A DNA stretch of 64,000 nucleotides from Pseudomonas sp. JAI120 (GTDB taxonomy: Bacteria; Pseudomonadota; Gammaproteobacteria; Pseudomonadales; Pseudomonadaceae), in contig NZ_JACHCZ010000004.1 of assembly GCF_014207255.1 (NCBI RefSeq), positions 124,001-188,000 on the forward strand, read 5' to 3'. The translations under genes were made by a program, and so were the position numbers. Below are positions 1-9,861 of this stretch, in pieces. The notes below the pieces were generated by a model. That model ran no database searches and had not been told where the DNA came from. It saw only the letters and a program-made list of their open reading frames with translations. Position 1 is the stretch's first letter. Every line of letters starts with the position of its first letter.

Positions 1-1805
1 CCTTCCCGCGCTTCGGCGCAGAGGGCGGTGCGGGTCAGCCAGTCGGCGGACTCGTCGACCTTGGGCACACGCTCGTCGCTCGGCGCAGGTTCGCCATGGC
101 TTTGCAGTTGCGTGCTGGTCGGCAGTTCCGGCCGATCCTGGTTAGGGTCGGTGGGGTGCACGAACGGATACTCAGCCGCCGTCACCCACGGCTGCGAGGC
201 CAACGGCAGGCGATAGCCCAGCGGCGAATCCCCCGGCACCAGGCGGCAATGGTTATCGCGCAGGTACCAACGCCCACTCTGCCAGCGATCATTGGCGGCG
301 GTGCGTGCCAGCGGCAACACCTGGCCGATGACTTTATCCAGGCCCTGGCTGAACACTTTGCGCAAGCGCTCGCGCTCCAGGTCGTCGCTCAAGCGCGGGT
401 CCTGGGCCGTGACGTTTTGTGGCAACGCACCTTCGCGCCACAGGTAGTAGAAATTGTCTTCGAAGGCCGGGAATACAAAGCGCGCCGGCAGCTTGAGGCG
501 CTCGGCGACGCTGGCCAGGAAGCGCCCGGCCATTACGCCATCGGCGCCGTAGTCCTGCTGTTCATCGGCAATAAGCGCGCTGTTGTGCCAGATGGGCACG
601 CCGTCACGGCGCCAATAGCAGTTAAGCGACCAGCGCGGCAATTGTTCGCCGGGGTACCACTTGCCCTGGCCGAAGTGCACCAGGCCCTTGGGTGCGTAGT
701 GCTTGCGCATGCGCTGGAACAGTTCGGCGGACAAGCGTCGTTTATCCGGGCCGAGGGCAGCGGTGTTCCACTCGGCGCCGTCAGGGTCGTCAATGGAGAC
801 GAAGGTCGGCTCGCCGCCCATGGTCAGGCGCACATCATCCTTGAGCAGGTCGCCATCGATCTGCCGGCCCAGGGCCTGGATCGCCAGCCATTGCTCTTCG
901 GTGTAGGGCTTGGTGACCCGTGGCGCTTCCCAGATGCGCTCAACCGACATCTCGTGAGTAAATTCGCACTCGCACGGCTCCACCAGCCCACTGATCGGTG
1001 CGGCAGACGATGGATCAGGACTACAGGCCAACGGGATATGCCCTTCACCGGCGAACAGCCCGGAAGTGGCATCCAGGCCGATCCAGCCGGCGCCGGGCAA
1101 ATACACTTCGCACCAGGCATGCAGGTCGGTGAAGTCGACGTCGGTGCCGGAGGGGCCGTCAAGGGCTTTGACGTCGGCGGTCAACTGAATCAGATAACCG
1201 GACACAAACCGCGCCGCCAACCCGAGGTTGCGCAGCAACTGCACCAACAACCAGGCCGAATCACGGCAGGAGCCGGACGCGTTTTCCAGGGTGAATTCCG
1301 GGGTTTGCACCCCCGGTTCCATGCGGATCAGGTAGCCGATGTCGGCGGCCAGGCGCTGGTTGAGGCCCACCAGGAAATCCACGGCCGGCAGCGGCGTGCG
1401 GTCGATGCCGGCCAGGTAGGCGGCAAACTTCGGCGTCAGCGGTAGGGTTTCCAGGTACGGCGCCAGCTCGCGCTGCTCATCGGCGGCGTAGCTGAAGGGG
1501 ATTTTTTCGGCGTAGGGCTCAAGGAAAAAGTCGAACGGGTTGAACACCGCCATCTCGGCGACCAGGTCGACTTCGATGCGCAACTCGTCAGTCTTTTCCG
1601 GGAACACCAGACGCGCCAGGTAATTGCCCTGGGGGTCCTGCTGCCAATTGATGAAATGCTGCTCGGGCAGCACTTTGAGTGCATAGGACAAAATCCGCGT
1701 GCGGCTGTGGGCCGCCGGGCGCAGACGTACGATCTGCGGGCCGAGTTCGACCGCGCGGTCGTAGCGGTAATGCGTAACGTGGTGCAACGCGACATGAATC
1801 GACAC
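1..1805 (-). CDS. Transglutaminase-like / DUF2126 protein, 5' part (C-terminus outside the window)
   Basis: The reading frame is open from a GTG start at 1805 to the window edge, giving about 601 codons. Family members are about 1100 aa, so roughly the C-terminal half (DUF2126) is missing. The GTG has an AGGAGG five bases upstream, and the first in-frame ATG is much further in. The protein opens with the N-terminal beta-barrel typical of bacterial transglutaminase-like proteins. A papain-type core follows: Cys in the SGSCRDSAWLL motif near residue 178, His in DLHAWCEVYLPG near 230, and Asp in GLDATSGL. A DUF2126-like part begins near residue 300 (LTMGGEPTFVS). Relatives usually sit in an operon with an alpha-E protein and another transglutaminase; the substrate is not established. 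A sigma-54-type promoter lies 39 bp upstream, suggesting nitrogen control. Family call is firm; function is open. Confidence 0.9.
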   Translation of the reverse strand, partial: MSIHVALHHVTHYRYDRAVELGPQIVRLRPAAHSRTRILSYALKVLPEQHFINWQQDPQGNYLARLVFPEKTDELRIEVDLVAEMAVFNPFDFFLEPYAEKIPFSYAADEQRELAPYLETLPLTPKFAAYLAGIDRTPLPAVDFLVGLNQRLAADIGYLIRMEPGVQTPEFTLENASGSCRDSAWLLVQLLRNLGLAARFVSGYLIQLTADVKALDGPSGTDVDFTDLHAWCEVYLPGAGWIGLDATSGLFAGEGHIPLACSPDPSSAAPISGLVEPCECEFTHEMSVERIWEAPRVTKPYTEEQWLAIQALGRQIDGDLLKDDVRLTMGGEPTFVSIDDPDGAEWNTAALGPDKRRLSAELFQRMRKHYAPKGLVHFGQGKWYPGEQLPRWSLNCYWRRDGVPIWHNSALIADEQQDYGADGVMAGRFLASVAERLKLPARFVFPAFEDNFYYLWREGALPQNVTAQDPRLSDDLERERLRKVFSQGLDKVIGQVLPLARTAANDRWQSGRWYLRDNHCRLVPGDSPLGYRLPLASQPWVTAAEYPFVHPTDPNQDRPELPTSTQLQSHGEPAPSDERVPKVDESADWLTRTALCAEARE

Positions 1806-1843
1806 GGCGGCCTCCTGCGAGCCAGGGCATGGACACAAAGCGC

Positions 1844-1858
1844 GCAAGACTTATGCCA
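1844..1858 (-). promoter_or_regulatory. Sigma-54 (-24/-12) promoter for the transglutaminase operon
   Basis: On the minus strand the sequence reads TGGCATAAGTCTTGC. It matches the RpoN consensus TGGCAC-N5-TTGC except for one base of the -24 box, and the GG/GC spacing is correct. It would start transcription near 1832, about 27 nt before the GTG start and its AGGAGG site. Confidence 0.7.
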
Positions 1859-1891
1859 GAGCGGCGGTCATTGCGCTTTATCGTAAGACCC

Positions 1892-1917
1892 GGTGCAGTA
1901 CAGCACCAAAACGGCGC
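1892..1917. promoter_or_regulatory. Candidate NtrC-type enhancer site
   Basis: The sequence holds GGTGC-N6-GCACC, overlapped by GCACCA-AAA-CGGCGC. The latter is a near-dyad that differs at two positions from the NtrC consensus GCACCA-N3-TGGTGC. It is centred roughly 75-80 bp upstream of the predicted sigma-54 start, a normal enhancer distance. A further GGTGC/GCAC pair lies at about 1933-1948. Assignment to NtrC is inference from consensus and position. Confidence 0.4.
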
Positions 1918-1992
1918 CAACGGTGGTGTCGTGGTGCAGGCGCCGCACATATTTGTGGCGTTAATGTGAGGATGGGTGGCGAATCTACCCAA

Positions 1993-2439
1993 TCAACGGG
2001 TTTTGCGCTTTGCGATTACGGCTTGGCGCAGGTGGCGTATCTCGGACAGTTTTTTGCGCATTTCGCGGTGGCGTTTGCTATTGAGCAGCAGTAACCCCAA
2101 CAGCGGAAACAGCAGCCCTATTACATACGCTGCCATATGTGGCCGATAGCTATAGGTTGGCAACACGACCAGCAAACATACAACGTAGAAGGCTGCGATA
2201 GCCCAAGCCCCCCATTCTCGCCCTCTGATCATGACGAAATGGCTGAACGCCAAGAGCAAGCCCAATAAAACTGCCGCCAGAAAAGAGTAACGCGCCCGCT
2301 CTGGGTCACTGCGAAAAAATGTACTTGATGCCAATGAAATAGCGGCGGAGAGAGAGAAGCAGGCAAGGAAGAACGCGCATATAAACGCTGGAAAATATTG
2401 CGCCAAAAAAGCTCTCAATGAACCCGGACGATCCATCAC
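1993..2439 (-). CDS. Small four-helix membrane protein of unknown function
   Basis: A 148-aa protein with four hydrophobic segments at about residues 15-35, 48-68, 75-95 and 102-122. A strongly basic tail follows, rich in Lys/Arg and probably cytoplasmic. I do not recognise a family. The start is GTG at 2439, immediately followed by ATG at 2436. The GTG overlaps the TGA of the upstream gene by 4 nt and the ATG by 1 nt, so the two genes are almost certainly translationally coupled. A small polytopic protein coupled to a hydrophobic partner would fit an immunity or assembly-partner role, but nothing in the sequence proves this. Confidence 0.7.
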   Translation of the reverse strand: MMDRPGSLRAFLAQYFPAFICAFFLACFSLSAAISLASSTFFRSDPERARYSFLAAVLLGLLLAFSHFVMIRGREWGAWAIAAFYVVCLLVVLPTYSYRPHMAAYVIGLLFPLLGLLLLNSKRHREMRKKLSEIRHLRQAVIAKRKTR

Positions 2440-3353
2440 TCAACCTCCTCATAGAGGCCAACTGCAATCGTTCGAATGTTGCCTGATATAGCGCTCCCGG
2501 TAAGACCAACGGCAGCCCCGAGGGAGTCTCTGATCTGCGTCACAGTAGCGTGATTGATCTCGCTAGCTGAATAGCGCTTGGCCAGCTCACCGGAGCGTTG
2601 GCGCAGTTTCAAGAGTTTATTGCTCAGTCTTGGATCTTTCAGGCTCAGCAACTCTTTGGTGAGCGCCTTGCGTTGCTGGCGGGTCAACCCCTTGGATAAC
2701 TCGTACCAACTTCTGCCAGTGGTCACCTTTCGAGCCTGCAGGAGCCGAAGAGTGGTCAGAGTAGAGGCGCCGGCACCCAGCAGTGAAGCGGCGTCCAATA
2801 CCGGCATTGCATAGCGATACCAGTCCTCGCTATCCATATCGTCGTTGGCTGCCGGGTCATTGAGTTCGTTGATAGTTCTCACCCCCCCGACGACACATTG
2901 CGCAGTGCTGGCCGCTGCAGCCGTTGCACCGATGCCCGCCACCACCAGGCTCGCGCCACCCGTGAAAGGCACGGCGACTGTACCGCTGAACACAACAATC
3001 CAACCGAGGATTGCGCCCGCACAAGACAGGGTCGTATTGACTGCTTCGCCCACCAACCGGGACTCACGCGGGTTGTTAGCCACCTGATTGGCAAACTGCG
3101 CCGGCGAAATGTACCTCTGCGCCTCACGCAAAATGATGCGCTTGGGCTTGATGCTGCAGATCGGCTTGAATTCGCGCAGGGTAATGACATTGAAGTCAGC
3201 GTCGATATACACCACCCCCGCGCCGACGATGCCGGGGTCGGCGTCGATGGCGGCGAACAGGCTCGGCAGGTTGATCTGGCTTTCAATGCGCTGGCGGGCC
3301 ATGAACTGGGAACGGTTGGAGTCCATGCCGATGTTGAGCAGAGGGTTGCTCAT
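2436..3353 (-). CDS. Hypothetical hydrophobic protein (family often labelled 'NAD synthetase' without basis)
   Basis: A 305-aa protein from ATG 3353 (MSNPLLNIGMDSN). ATG 3365 is possible but its AAGG would directly abut the start. The frame stays open to 3437 only because it reads into a REP repeat. Residues 1-90 are polar and begin with a short conserved-looking block. Residues about 115-165 form two adjacent Gly/Ala-rich hydrophobic helices. The C-terminal 100 residues are basic and helical (LTRQQRKALTKELLSL). I recall a Pseudomonas family of this kind carrying the name 'NAD synthetase'. There is no SGGxDS ATP-pyrophosphatase loop or other NadE motif here, so I do not accept that name. It is coupled to the four-helix membrane protein downstream. 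Confidence 0.7.
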   Translation of the reverse strand: MSNPLLNIGMDSNRSQFMARQRIESQINLPSLFAAIDADPGIVGAGVVYIDADFNVITLREFKPICSIKPKRIILREAQRYISPAQFANQVANNPRESRLVGEAVNTTLSCAGAILGWIVVFSGTVAVPFTGGASLVVAGIGATAAAASTAQCVVGGVRTINELNDPAANDDMDSEDWYRYAMPVLDAASLLGAGASTLTTLRLLQARKVTTGRSWYELSKGLTRQQRKALTKELLSLKDPRLSNKLLKLRQRSGELAKRYSASEINHATVTQIRDSLGAAVGLTGSAISGNIRTIAVGLYEEVE

Positions 3354-3392
3354 GGGGGTGTTCATCCTTGAAGGGGTGGTGACTGGACTGAT

Positions 3393-3470
3393 GCTATCGG
3401 GGGCAAGCCCCCTCCCACACTTGATGTGTGAATACATTCAAAATGTGGGAGGGGGCTTGCCCCCGATAGC
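3393..3470. repeat. REP doublet (REPIN), outer-GCTATCGG orientation
   Basis: Two inverted copies of a 27-bp REP start with GCTATCGGGGGCAAGCCCCC and end with its complement. A spacer of about 24 bp separates the two GTGGGAGG ends. The doublet lies between ygiQ and the start of the hydrophobic gene pair. Confidence 0.9.
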
Positions 3471-3515
3471 GATTTAATGGGCGCCACCTTAACAAACAGA
3501 CTCCCCACCGCCTAG

Positions 3516-3546
3516 AAAGCAAAACGCCAGCACGAGGCTGGCGTCT
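3516..3546 (-). terminator. Rho-independent terminator after ygiQ
   Basis: Minus-strand stem ACGCCAGC with loop CTCGT and GCTGGCGT (3524-3544), followed by TTTGCTTT. It lies just downstream of the ygiQ stop. Confidence 0.75.
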
Positions 3547-3564
3547 TGCATATTCACGCTGCGA

Positions 3565-5868
<2,304 letters not shown>

Positions 5869-5927
5869 GACGGTGACCGGTGTTGAGATGAAAAATCGCG
5901 GGCGCGGAATATAGCACAAATTTTGAC

Positions 5928-5954
5928 CAATTCCGACGGTAATGGTCGGAATTG
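5928..5954. terminator. Perfect 10-bp inverted repeat between dnaB and ygiQ
   Basis: CAATTCCGAC, a 7-nt loop, then GTCGGAATTG. It starts 10 bp after the dnaB stop, so a dnaB terminator is the simplest reading. There is no T-run after the stem, and it also sits about 15 bp upstream of a TATATT -10-like box (5908-5913, minus strand) for ygiQ. An operator is therefore possible. Confidence 0.45.
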
Positions 5955-5964
5955 AACAGAAGGG

Positions 5965-7362
5965 TTATTCGTCGTCGTCGAAGTTGTAGCTGCCCGGCGC
6001 CAGGTTCTCGAAACGCGTGTATTTGCCGATGAATGCCAGGCGGATAAAGCCGATCGGACCGTTACGCTGTTTGCCGATGATGATTTCAGCAATGCCTTTG
6101 TGTTCGGTCTCGGGGTGATACACCTCGTCGCGGTACACGAACATGATCACGTCAGCATCCTGCTCGATCGCTCCGGATTCCCGCAAGTCGGAGTTCACCG
6201 GACGCTTGTTAGGGCGTTGCTCCAGGGAGCGGTTGAGCTGGGACAGGGCAACTACCGGGCAGTTGAATTCCTTGGCCAGGGCCTTGAGGGACCGGGATAT
6301 CTCGGAAATCTCGTTGGTGCGGTTATCGCCGCTGGAACCTGGGATCTGCATCAACTGCAGGTAGTCGATCATGATCAGGGCGATGTCGCCGTGCTCACGT
6401 ACCAGGCGACGGGTACGTGCGCGCATCTCGGACGGGCTGATACCGGCGGTGTCATCGATAAACAGCTTGCGGTCGTTGAGCAGGTTGACCGCCGAAGTGA
6501 GGCGCGGCCAGTCGTCGTCTTCCAGGCGGCCGGCACGGACCTTGGTCTGGTCGATACGGCCCAGAGACGACAGCATACGCATGATCAGCGATTCGCCTGG
6601 CATCTCGAGGGAGTACACCAGTACGGTCTTGTCGCTGCGCAACACGGCGTTTTCCACCAGGTTCATCGCAAAGGTGGTCTTACCCATGGATGGACGGCCG
6701 GCGACGATGATCAGGTCGGAAGGCTGCAGGCCGCTGGTCTTCTCGTCGAGGTCGGTGTAGCCGGTGGAAATACCGGTGATGGCGTTGTCGGTGTTGAACA
6801 AGGTGTCGATGCGGTCGATGGCCTTGGTCAGCAGGTCGTTGACGCTGACCGGGCCACCGGTTTTCGGGCGCGCCTCGGCGATCTGGAAAATCTGGCGCTC
6901 GGCTTCGTCGAGGATCTCGGCGGCAGTGCGGCCTTCGGGGTTGAAGGCGCTGTCGGCGATTTCGGTGCTGATGCCGATCAGTTGGCGCAGGGTGGCTCGC
7001 TCGCGAACGATCTGGGCATAGGCCTTGATGTTGGCGACGGACGGCGTGTTTTTTGCCAATTCACCAAGGTAGCCCAGGCCACCGACCTGGGATGTCTGGC
7101 CTTCCTTGTCCAATTGCTCGGCCAGGGTCACCACGTCGATTGGCGAGTTCTGGTCGGCCAGTTTGGCGATGGCACGGAAGATCAGGCGGTGGTCATGACG
7201 ATAAAAATCACCGTCCGAGACTTGATCCAGCACGCGTTCCCAGGCGTTGTTGTCCAGCATCAGGCCACCGAGCACGGCCTGTTCGGCCTCGATGGAATGC
7301 GGCGGCACCTTCAGGGCAGCGGTTTGCAGATCGTATTGCTCAGGAGCTGAAATATCGTTCAT
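5965..7362 (-). CDS. dnaB: Replicative DNA helicase DnaB
   Basis: 465 aa from ATG 7362; a GTG two codons upstream (7368) is the alternative. The N-terminal DnaB domain has the typical PPHSIEAEQAVLGGLM opening. The RecA-like helicase domain carries the Walker A motif GRPSMGKT near residues 220-227 and Walker B in LIMIDYLQLM. The C-terminal region has DADVIMFVYRDEVY and ends in an acidic NFDDDE tail. Length matches E. coli DnaB (471 aa). It forms the hexameric helicase that unwinds DNA at the fork on the lagging-strand template. It lies downstream of the ribosomal rplI operon but is separated from it by a strong terminator. Confidence 0.98.
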   Translation of the reverse strand: MNDISAPEQYDLQTAALKVPPHSIEAEQAVLGGLMLDNNAWERVLDQVSDGDFYRHDHRLIFRAIAKLADQNSPIDVVTLAEQLDKEGQTSQVGGLGYLGELAKNTPSVANIKAYAQIVRERATLRQLIGISTEIADSAFNPEGRTAAEILDEAERQIFQIAEARPKTGGPVSVNDLLTKAIDRIDTLFNTDNAITGISTGYTDLDEKTSGLQPSDLIIVAGRPSMGKTTFAMNLVENAVLRSDKTVLVYSLEMPGESLIMRMLSSLGRIDQTKVRAGRLEDDDWPRLTSAVNLLNDRKLFIDDTAGISPSEMRARTRRLVREHGDIALIMIDYLQLMQIPGSSGDNRTNEISEISRSLKALAKEFNCPVVALSQLNRSLEQRPNKRPVNSDLRESGAIEQDADVIMFVYRDEVYHPETEHKGIAEIIIGKQRNGPIGFIRLAFIGKYTRFENLAPGSYNFDDDE

Positions 7363-7385
7363 GGCCACTTGGAATTAGGGGATTG

Positions 7386-7425
7386 TAGAAAAACAAAAGG
7401 CACGACCTGTAAACAGGATCGTGCC
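7386..7425 (-). terminator. Rho-independent terminator of the rpsF-rplI operon
   Basis: On the minus strand GGCACGATCCTGT, loop, ACAGGTCGTGCC is followed by TTTTGTTTTT. It lies between the rplI stop and the dnaB start. Confidence 0.9.
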
Positions 7426-7472
7426 CGATGTTAACTGCCTGACACGCGAGGTGCCAGTCAGTTAGGTGTTGC

Positions 7473-7919
7473 TTAAGCTGCTACCACGACAACGCGTACG
7501 GTGGCTTCAACTTCGGCGTGCAGGTGCACGGCTACGTCGAATTCGCCTACGTTGCGGATGGTGCCGTTCGGCAGACGAACTTCGCTCTTCTGCACTTCAA
7601 CGCCGGAGGCGGTCAGTGCATCAGCGATGTCGTGGGTGCCGATCGAACCGAACAGCTTGCCTTCGTCACCGGCGGTGGCAGTGATAGTCACTTCCAGCTC
7701 AGCCAGTTGGGCAGCGCGAGTTTCGGCCGAAGCTTTTTTGTCTGCTGCTGCTTTTTCCAGCTCAGCACGACGCTCTTCAAACGCAGCCAGGTTGGCAGCG
7801 GTTGCAGCGGTGGCTTTGCCGTAAGGCAGCAGGTAGTTACGACCGTAGCCGGCCTTAACGTTCACTTTGTCGCCCAGGTTGCCCAGGTTGGCGACTTTTT
7901 CCAGAAGGATCAGTTGCAT
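7473..7919 (-). CDS. rplI: 50S ribosomal protein L9
   Basis: 148 aa, the usual L9 length. The N-terminal RNA-binding domain has the signature GDKVNVKAGYGRNYLLPYG, followed by the long connecting helix (about residues 40-75, Ala/Glu/Lys rich) and a C-terminal domain ending in VVVVAA. L9 binds 23S rRNA at the base of the L1 stalk. It is the last gene of the rpsF-rpsR-DUF2232-rplI operon and is followed by a strong terminator. Confidence 0.98.
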   Translation of the reverse strand: MQLILLEKVANLGNLGDKVNVKAGYGRNYLLPYGKATAATAANLAAFEERRAELEKAAADKKASAETRAAQLAELEVTITATAGDEGKLFGSIGTHDIADALTASGVEVQKSEVRLPNGTIRNVGEFDVAVHLHAEVEATVRVVVVAA

Positions 7920-7937
7920 GTGAAAATCCTCTAACTT

Positions 7938-8831
7938 TTAACCTTCACCGTTCGCGTTATCGGCGTCTTTCGGCGCCAGACGACCGCGAAAATCAATCAG
8001 GCCGTCGACAATGGCCAGAACCACGAGTAACGGATAGATCAGCTGCATGAACAGCAACATCGTTACGTACAACCCCACCAGCCAGAACCTGGCCAGACGC
8101 TTCTGCGCGACCAGCCCGTGAATCAGGGCCAGCCCGGCAAACACCAGCGGTACGCTGCAAAACAGCACGGTCAAGGCCATCTGCGAACCGAGGTTCGGTC
8201 CGACAACCATGAGTGCCAGCAGCAACATCGCCGGGCCCACAGGGATTCTGATACTGCGAAATTCGCGACCAAAACCACCCGGGTTGTACAACAACGCCTG
8301 CCAATAACGCCCAAGCATCAGGCTCAGCACGCTGACGATCTGCATCATTACCGCCATCAGGCCGATCAGGGCCGGTGCAACCAGTGTCGCAAGACGCGCT
8401 CGCTCATCTACCGAAAGCTGCTGGTAGAGTTCCCCGAGGGCCAGCGGCAGGATCTTGACGATCTCCTGCGCCAGCGCCTCGATTTGCGGGCGGAAAGCCG
8501 CGTCAATCAACACCGAAAACACCAACCCCAATGCCACGCTGACCAGCAGCGTGCGGACCCAGGACTCACTTGCGCGCAAAACCAACGCAAGGCTCGTCGA
8601 CCCCAGCAGCACCAAAAGTACCTTGGGTTCGCCCAATTGCAGCCACCAGATCAAGGCGGCTACCAGGCCCAGGGCCAGGATGCCAAAGGCATCCTGCAAA
8701 CCGCGCCGCAGCAGCACAAGGCAACCTGCGGCAGCACCCAACCAATAAAGCAACGGCAATGCCGCACATCCAGCCACTACCAGAGTGGCCTGCACACGAC
8801 CGCGCATGATGAACTCAGCTAAGGCGCGCAT
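7938..8831 (-). CDS. YybS/DUF2232-like membrane protein inside the S6-S18-L9 operon
   Basis: 297 aa, almost entirely membrane-spanning, with about eight hydrophobic segments. There is a short loop with two Arg/Glu-rich stretches around residues 120-150 and a polar C-terminus (APKDADNANGEG). I assign it by similarity in size and layout to DUF2232 (YybS-like) proteins, which pseudomonads keep between rpsR and rplI. The spacing of 36 bp to rpsR and 18 bp to rplI means it is co-transcribed with the ribosomal genes. Function unknown. Confidence 0.85.
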   Translation of the reverse strand: MRALAEFIMRGRVQATLVVAGCAALPLLYWLGAAAGCLVLLRRGLQDAFGILALGLVAALIWWLQLGEPKVLLVLLGSTSLALVLRASESWVRTLLVSVALGLVFSVLIDAAFRPQIEALAQEIVKILPLALGELYQQLSVDERARLATLVAPALIGLMAVMMQIVSVLSLMLGRYWQALLYNPGGFGREFRSIRIPVGPAMLLLALMVVGPNLGSQMALTVLFCSVPLVFAGLALIHGLVAQKRLARFWLVGLYVTMLLFMQLIYPLLVVLAIVDGLIDFRGRLAPKDADNANGEG

Positions 8832-8867
8832 GCATTCAATCCCTTACTACTTGTCGACTGCCCGGTC

Positions 8868-9098
8868 TCAGCGGCCGTGGCTGTCGGTGTAGGCCAGCAG
8901 GGCCAGGAAGCGGGCGCGCTTGATAGCGGTGGCCAGCTGACGCTGATAACGTGCTTTGGTACCGGTGATACGGCTTGGAACAATTTTGCCGGTCTCGGAT
9001 ACGTAGGCTTTCAGAGTGTTGAGATCTTTGTAATCGATCTCCTTCACTTCTTCAGCGGTGAAGCGGCAAAACTTACGACGACGGAAGAAACGTGCCAT
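8868..9098 (-). CDS. rpsR: 30S ribosomal protein S18
   Basis: 76 aa, full length. It begins MARFFRRRKFCRF and contains the S18 signature DLNTLKAYVSETGKIVPSRITGTKARYQRQL. S18 binds as a heterodimer with S6 to the 16S rRNA platform. It lies 29 bp after rpsF in the same operon. Confidence 0.98.
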   Translation of the reverse strand: MARFFRRRKFCRFTAEEVKEIDYKDLNTLKAYVSETGKIVPSRITGTKARYQRQLATAIKRARFLALLAYTDSHGR

Positions 9099-9127
9099 TT
9101 GATAGGCTCCTTAATAAGGTCCGTGGA

Positions 9128-9550
9128 TTACTCGTCAGCGTTATCGCTGCTGTCGCTGTCATCACTATCAGCGCTATCAGCGCCTTCGTGCTCAGGACGG
9201 TCGCGACGCTCACGGCGCTCACTGCGGTTTTCTTCAGCCTTGAGCATCTCGGATTGGCCGGTAACGGCTTCTTCGCGACGGATGACCAGGTTACGGATCA
9301 CTGCATCGTTGTAGCGGAAGTTGTCTTCCAGCTCGGCCAGGGCCTTGCCAGTGCACTCAACGTTCAGCATCACGTAGTGAGCCTTGTGAACATTGTTGAT
9401 TGCGTAGGCCAGTTGACGACGACCCCAATCTTCCAGACGGTGGATTTTGCCGCCGTCTTCTTCGATCAGCTTGGTGTAACGCTCAACCATGCCGCCGACT
9501 TGCTCGCTTTGATCCGGGTGGACCAAAAAGATGATTTCGTAATGACGCAT
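9128..9550 (-). CDS. rpsF: 30S ribosomal protein S6
   Basis: 140 aa. Residues 1-100 are a standard S6 ferredoxin-like domain (MRHYEIIFLVHPDQSEQV at the start). The C-terminal 35 residues are low-complexity and acidic, with repeated Asp/Ser (DSDDSDSSDNADE). In E. coli the S6 C-terminus ends in Glu-Glu and is extended by RimK with extra glutamates; here an acidic tail is encoded directly. It is the first gene of the operon, with AAGGAGC 5 bp before the ATG. Confidence 0.98.
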   Translation of the reverse strand: MRHYEIIFLVHPDQSEQVGGMVERYTKLIEEDGGKIHRLEDWGRRQLAYAINNVHKAHYVMLNVECTGKALAELEDNFRYNDAVIRNLVIRREEAVTGQSEMLKAEENRSERRERRDRPEHEGADSADSDDSDSSDNADE

Positions 9551-9861
9551 GAATGCTCCTTACGGGTTGTAGCCTGCCGCTCAAAAACGGTCAGACAAGG
9601 AGTGAATGACACTTATGGATCTTGCCGCAGGGAGGCACATCGGTGCCTGCCAGGAAGGCAAGGGGCGCAATTGTAGAGAAGGGGAAGAACGGGCGCAAGG
9701 TGATTGGTGATTATTTGAACAATCTCCCCAAACACCTCAAAAGCAAATGTGGGAGGGTGCTTGCTCCCGATAGCGGTGGGTCAGTCACAGCATCTGTAGC
9801 TGAAACACCGCTATCGGGGGCAAGCCACCTCCCACATGTTGGTTCTATTCCAGGCTTAGAA
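9551..9861. other. Intergenic region between rlmB and rpsF (311 bp)
   Basis: No coding sequence is supported here. It holds the rpsF leader (9551 to about 9660) and a REP doublet (9747-9838). A GC-rich hairpin-forming stretch (minus-strand GGCAC-CGAT-GTGCC, near 9634-9647) lies in the upper leader. The leader just before rpsF contains a CCG element and a GGCAGGCTACAACCCG stretch that could be an S6:S18-binding autoregulatory motif; this is a weak suggestion. Confidence 0.5.
9747..9838. repeat. REP doublet, outer-GTGGGAGG orientation
   Basis: Inverted REP copies with the GTGGGAGG ends outside and the CGATAGCGG ends facing an inner spacer containing GTCAGTCACAGCATC. The architecture is opposite to that of the doublet at 3393. 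Confidence 0.9.

Noticed and set aside
1..1805. Frameshift in the transglutaminase gene suggested by several short frames
   Set aside because: One continuous frame runs from GTG 1805 to the window edge; the short frames are in other phases.
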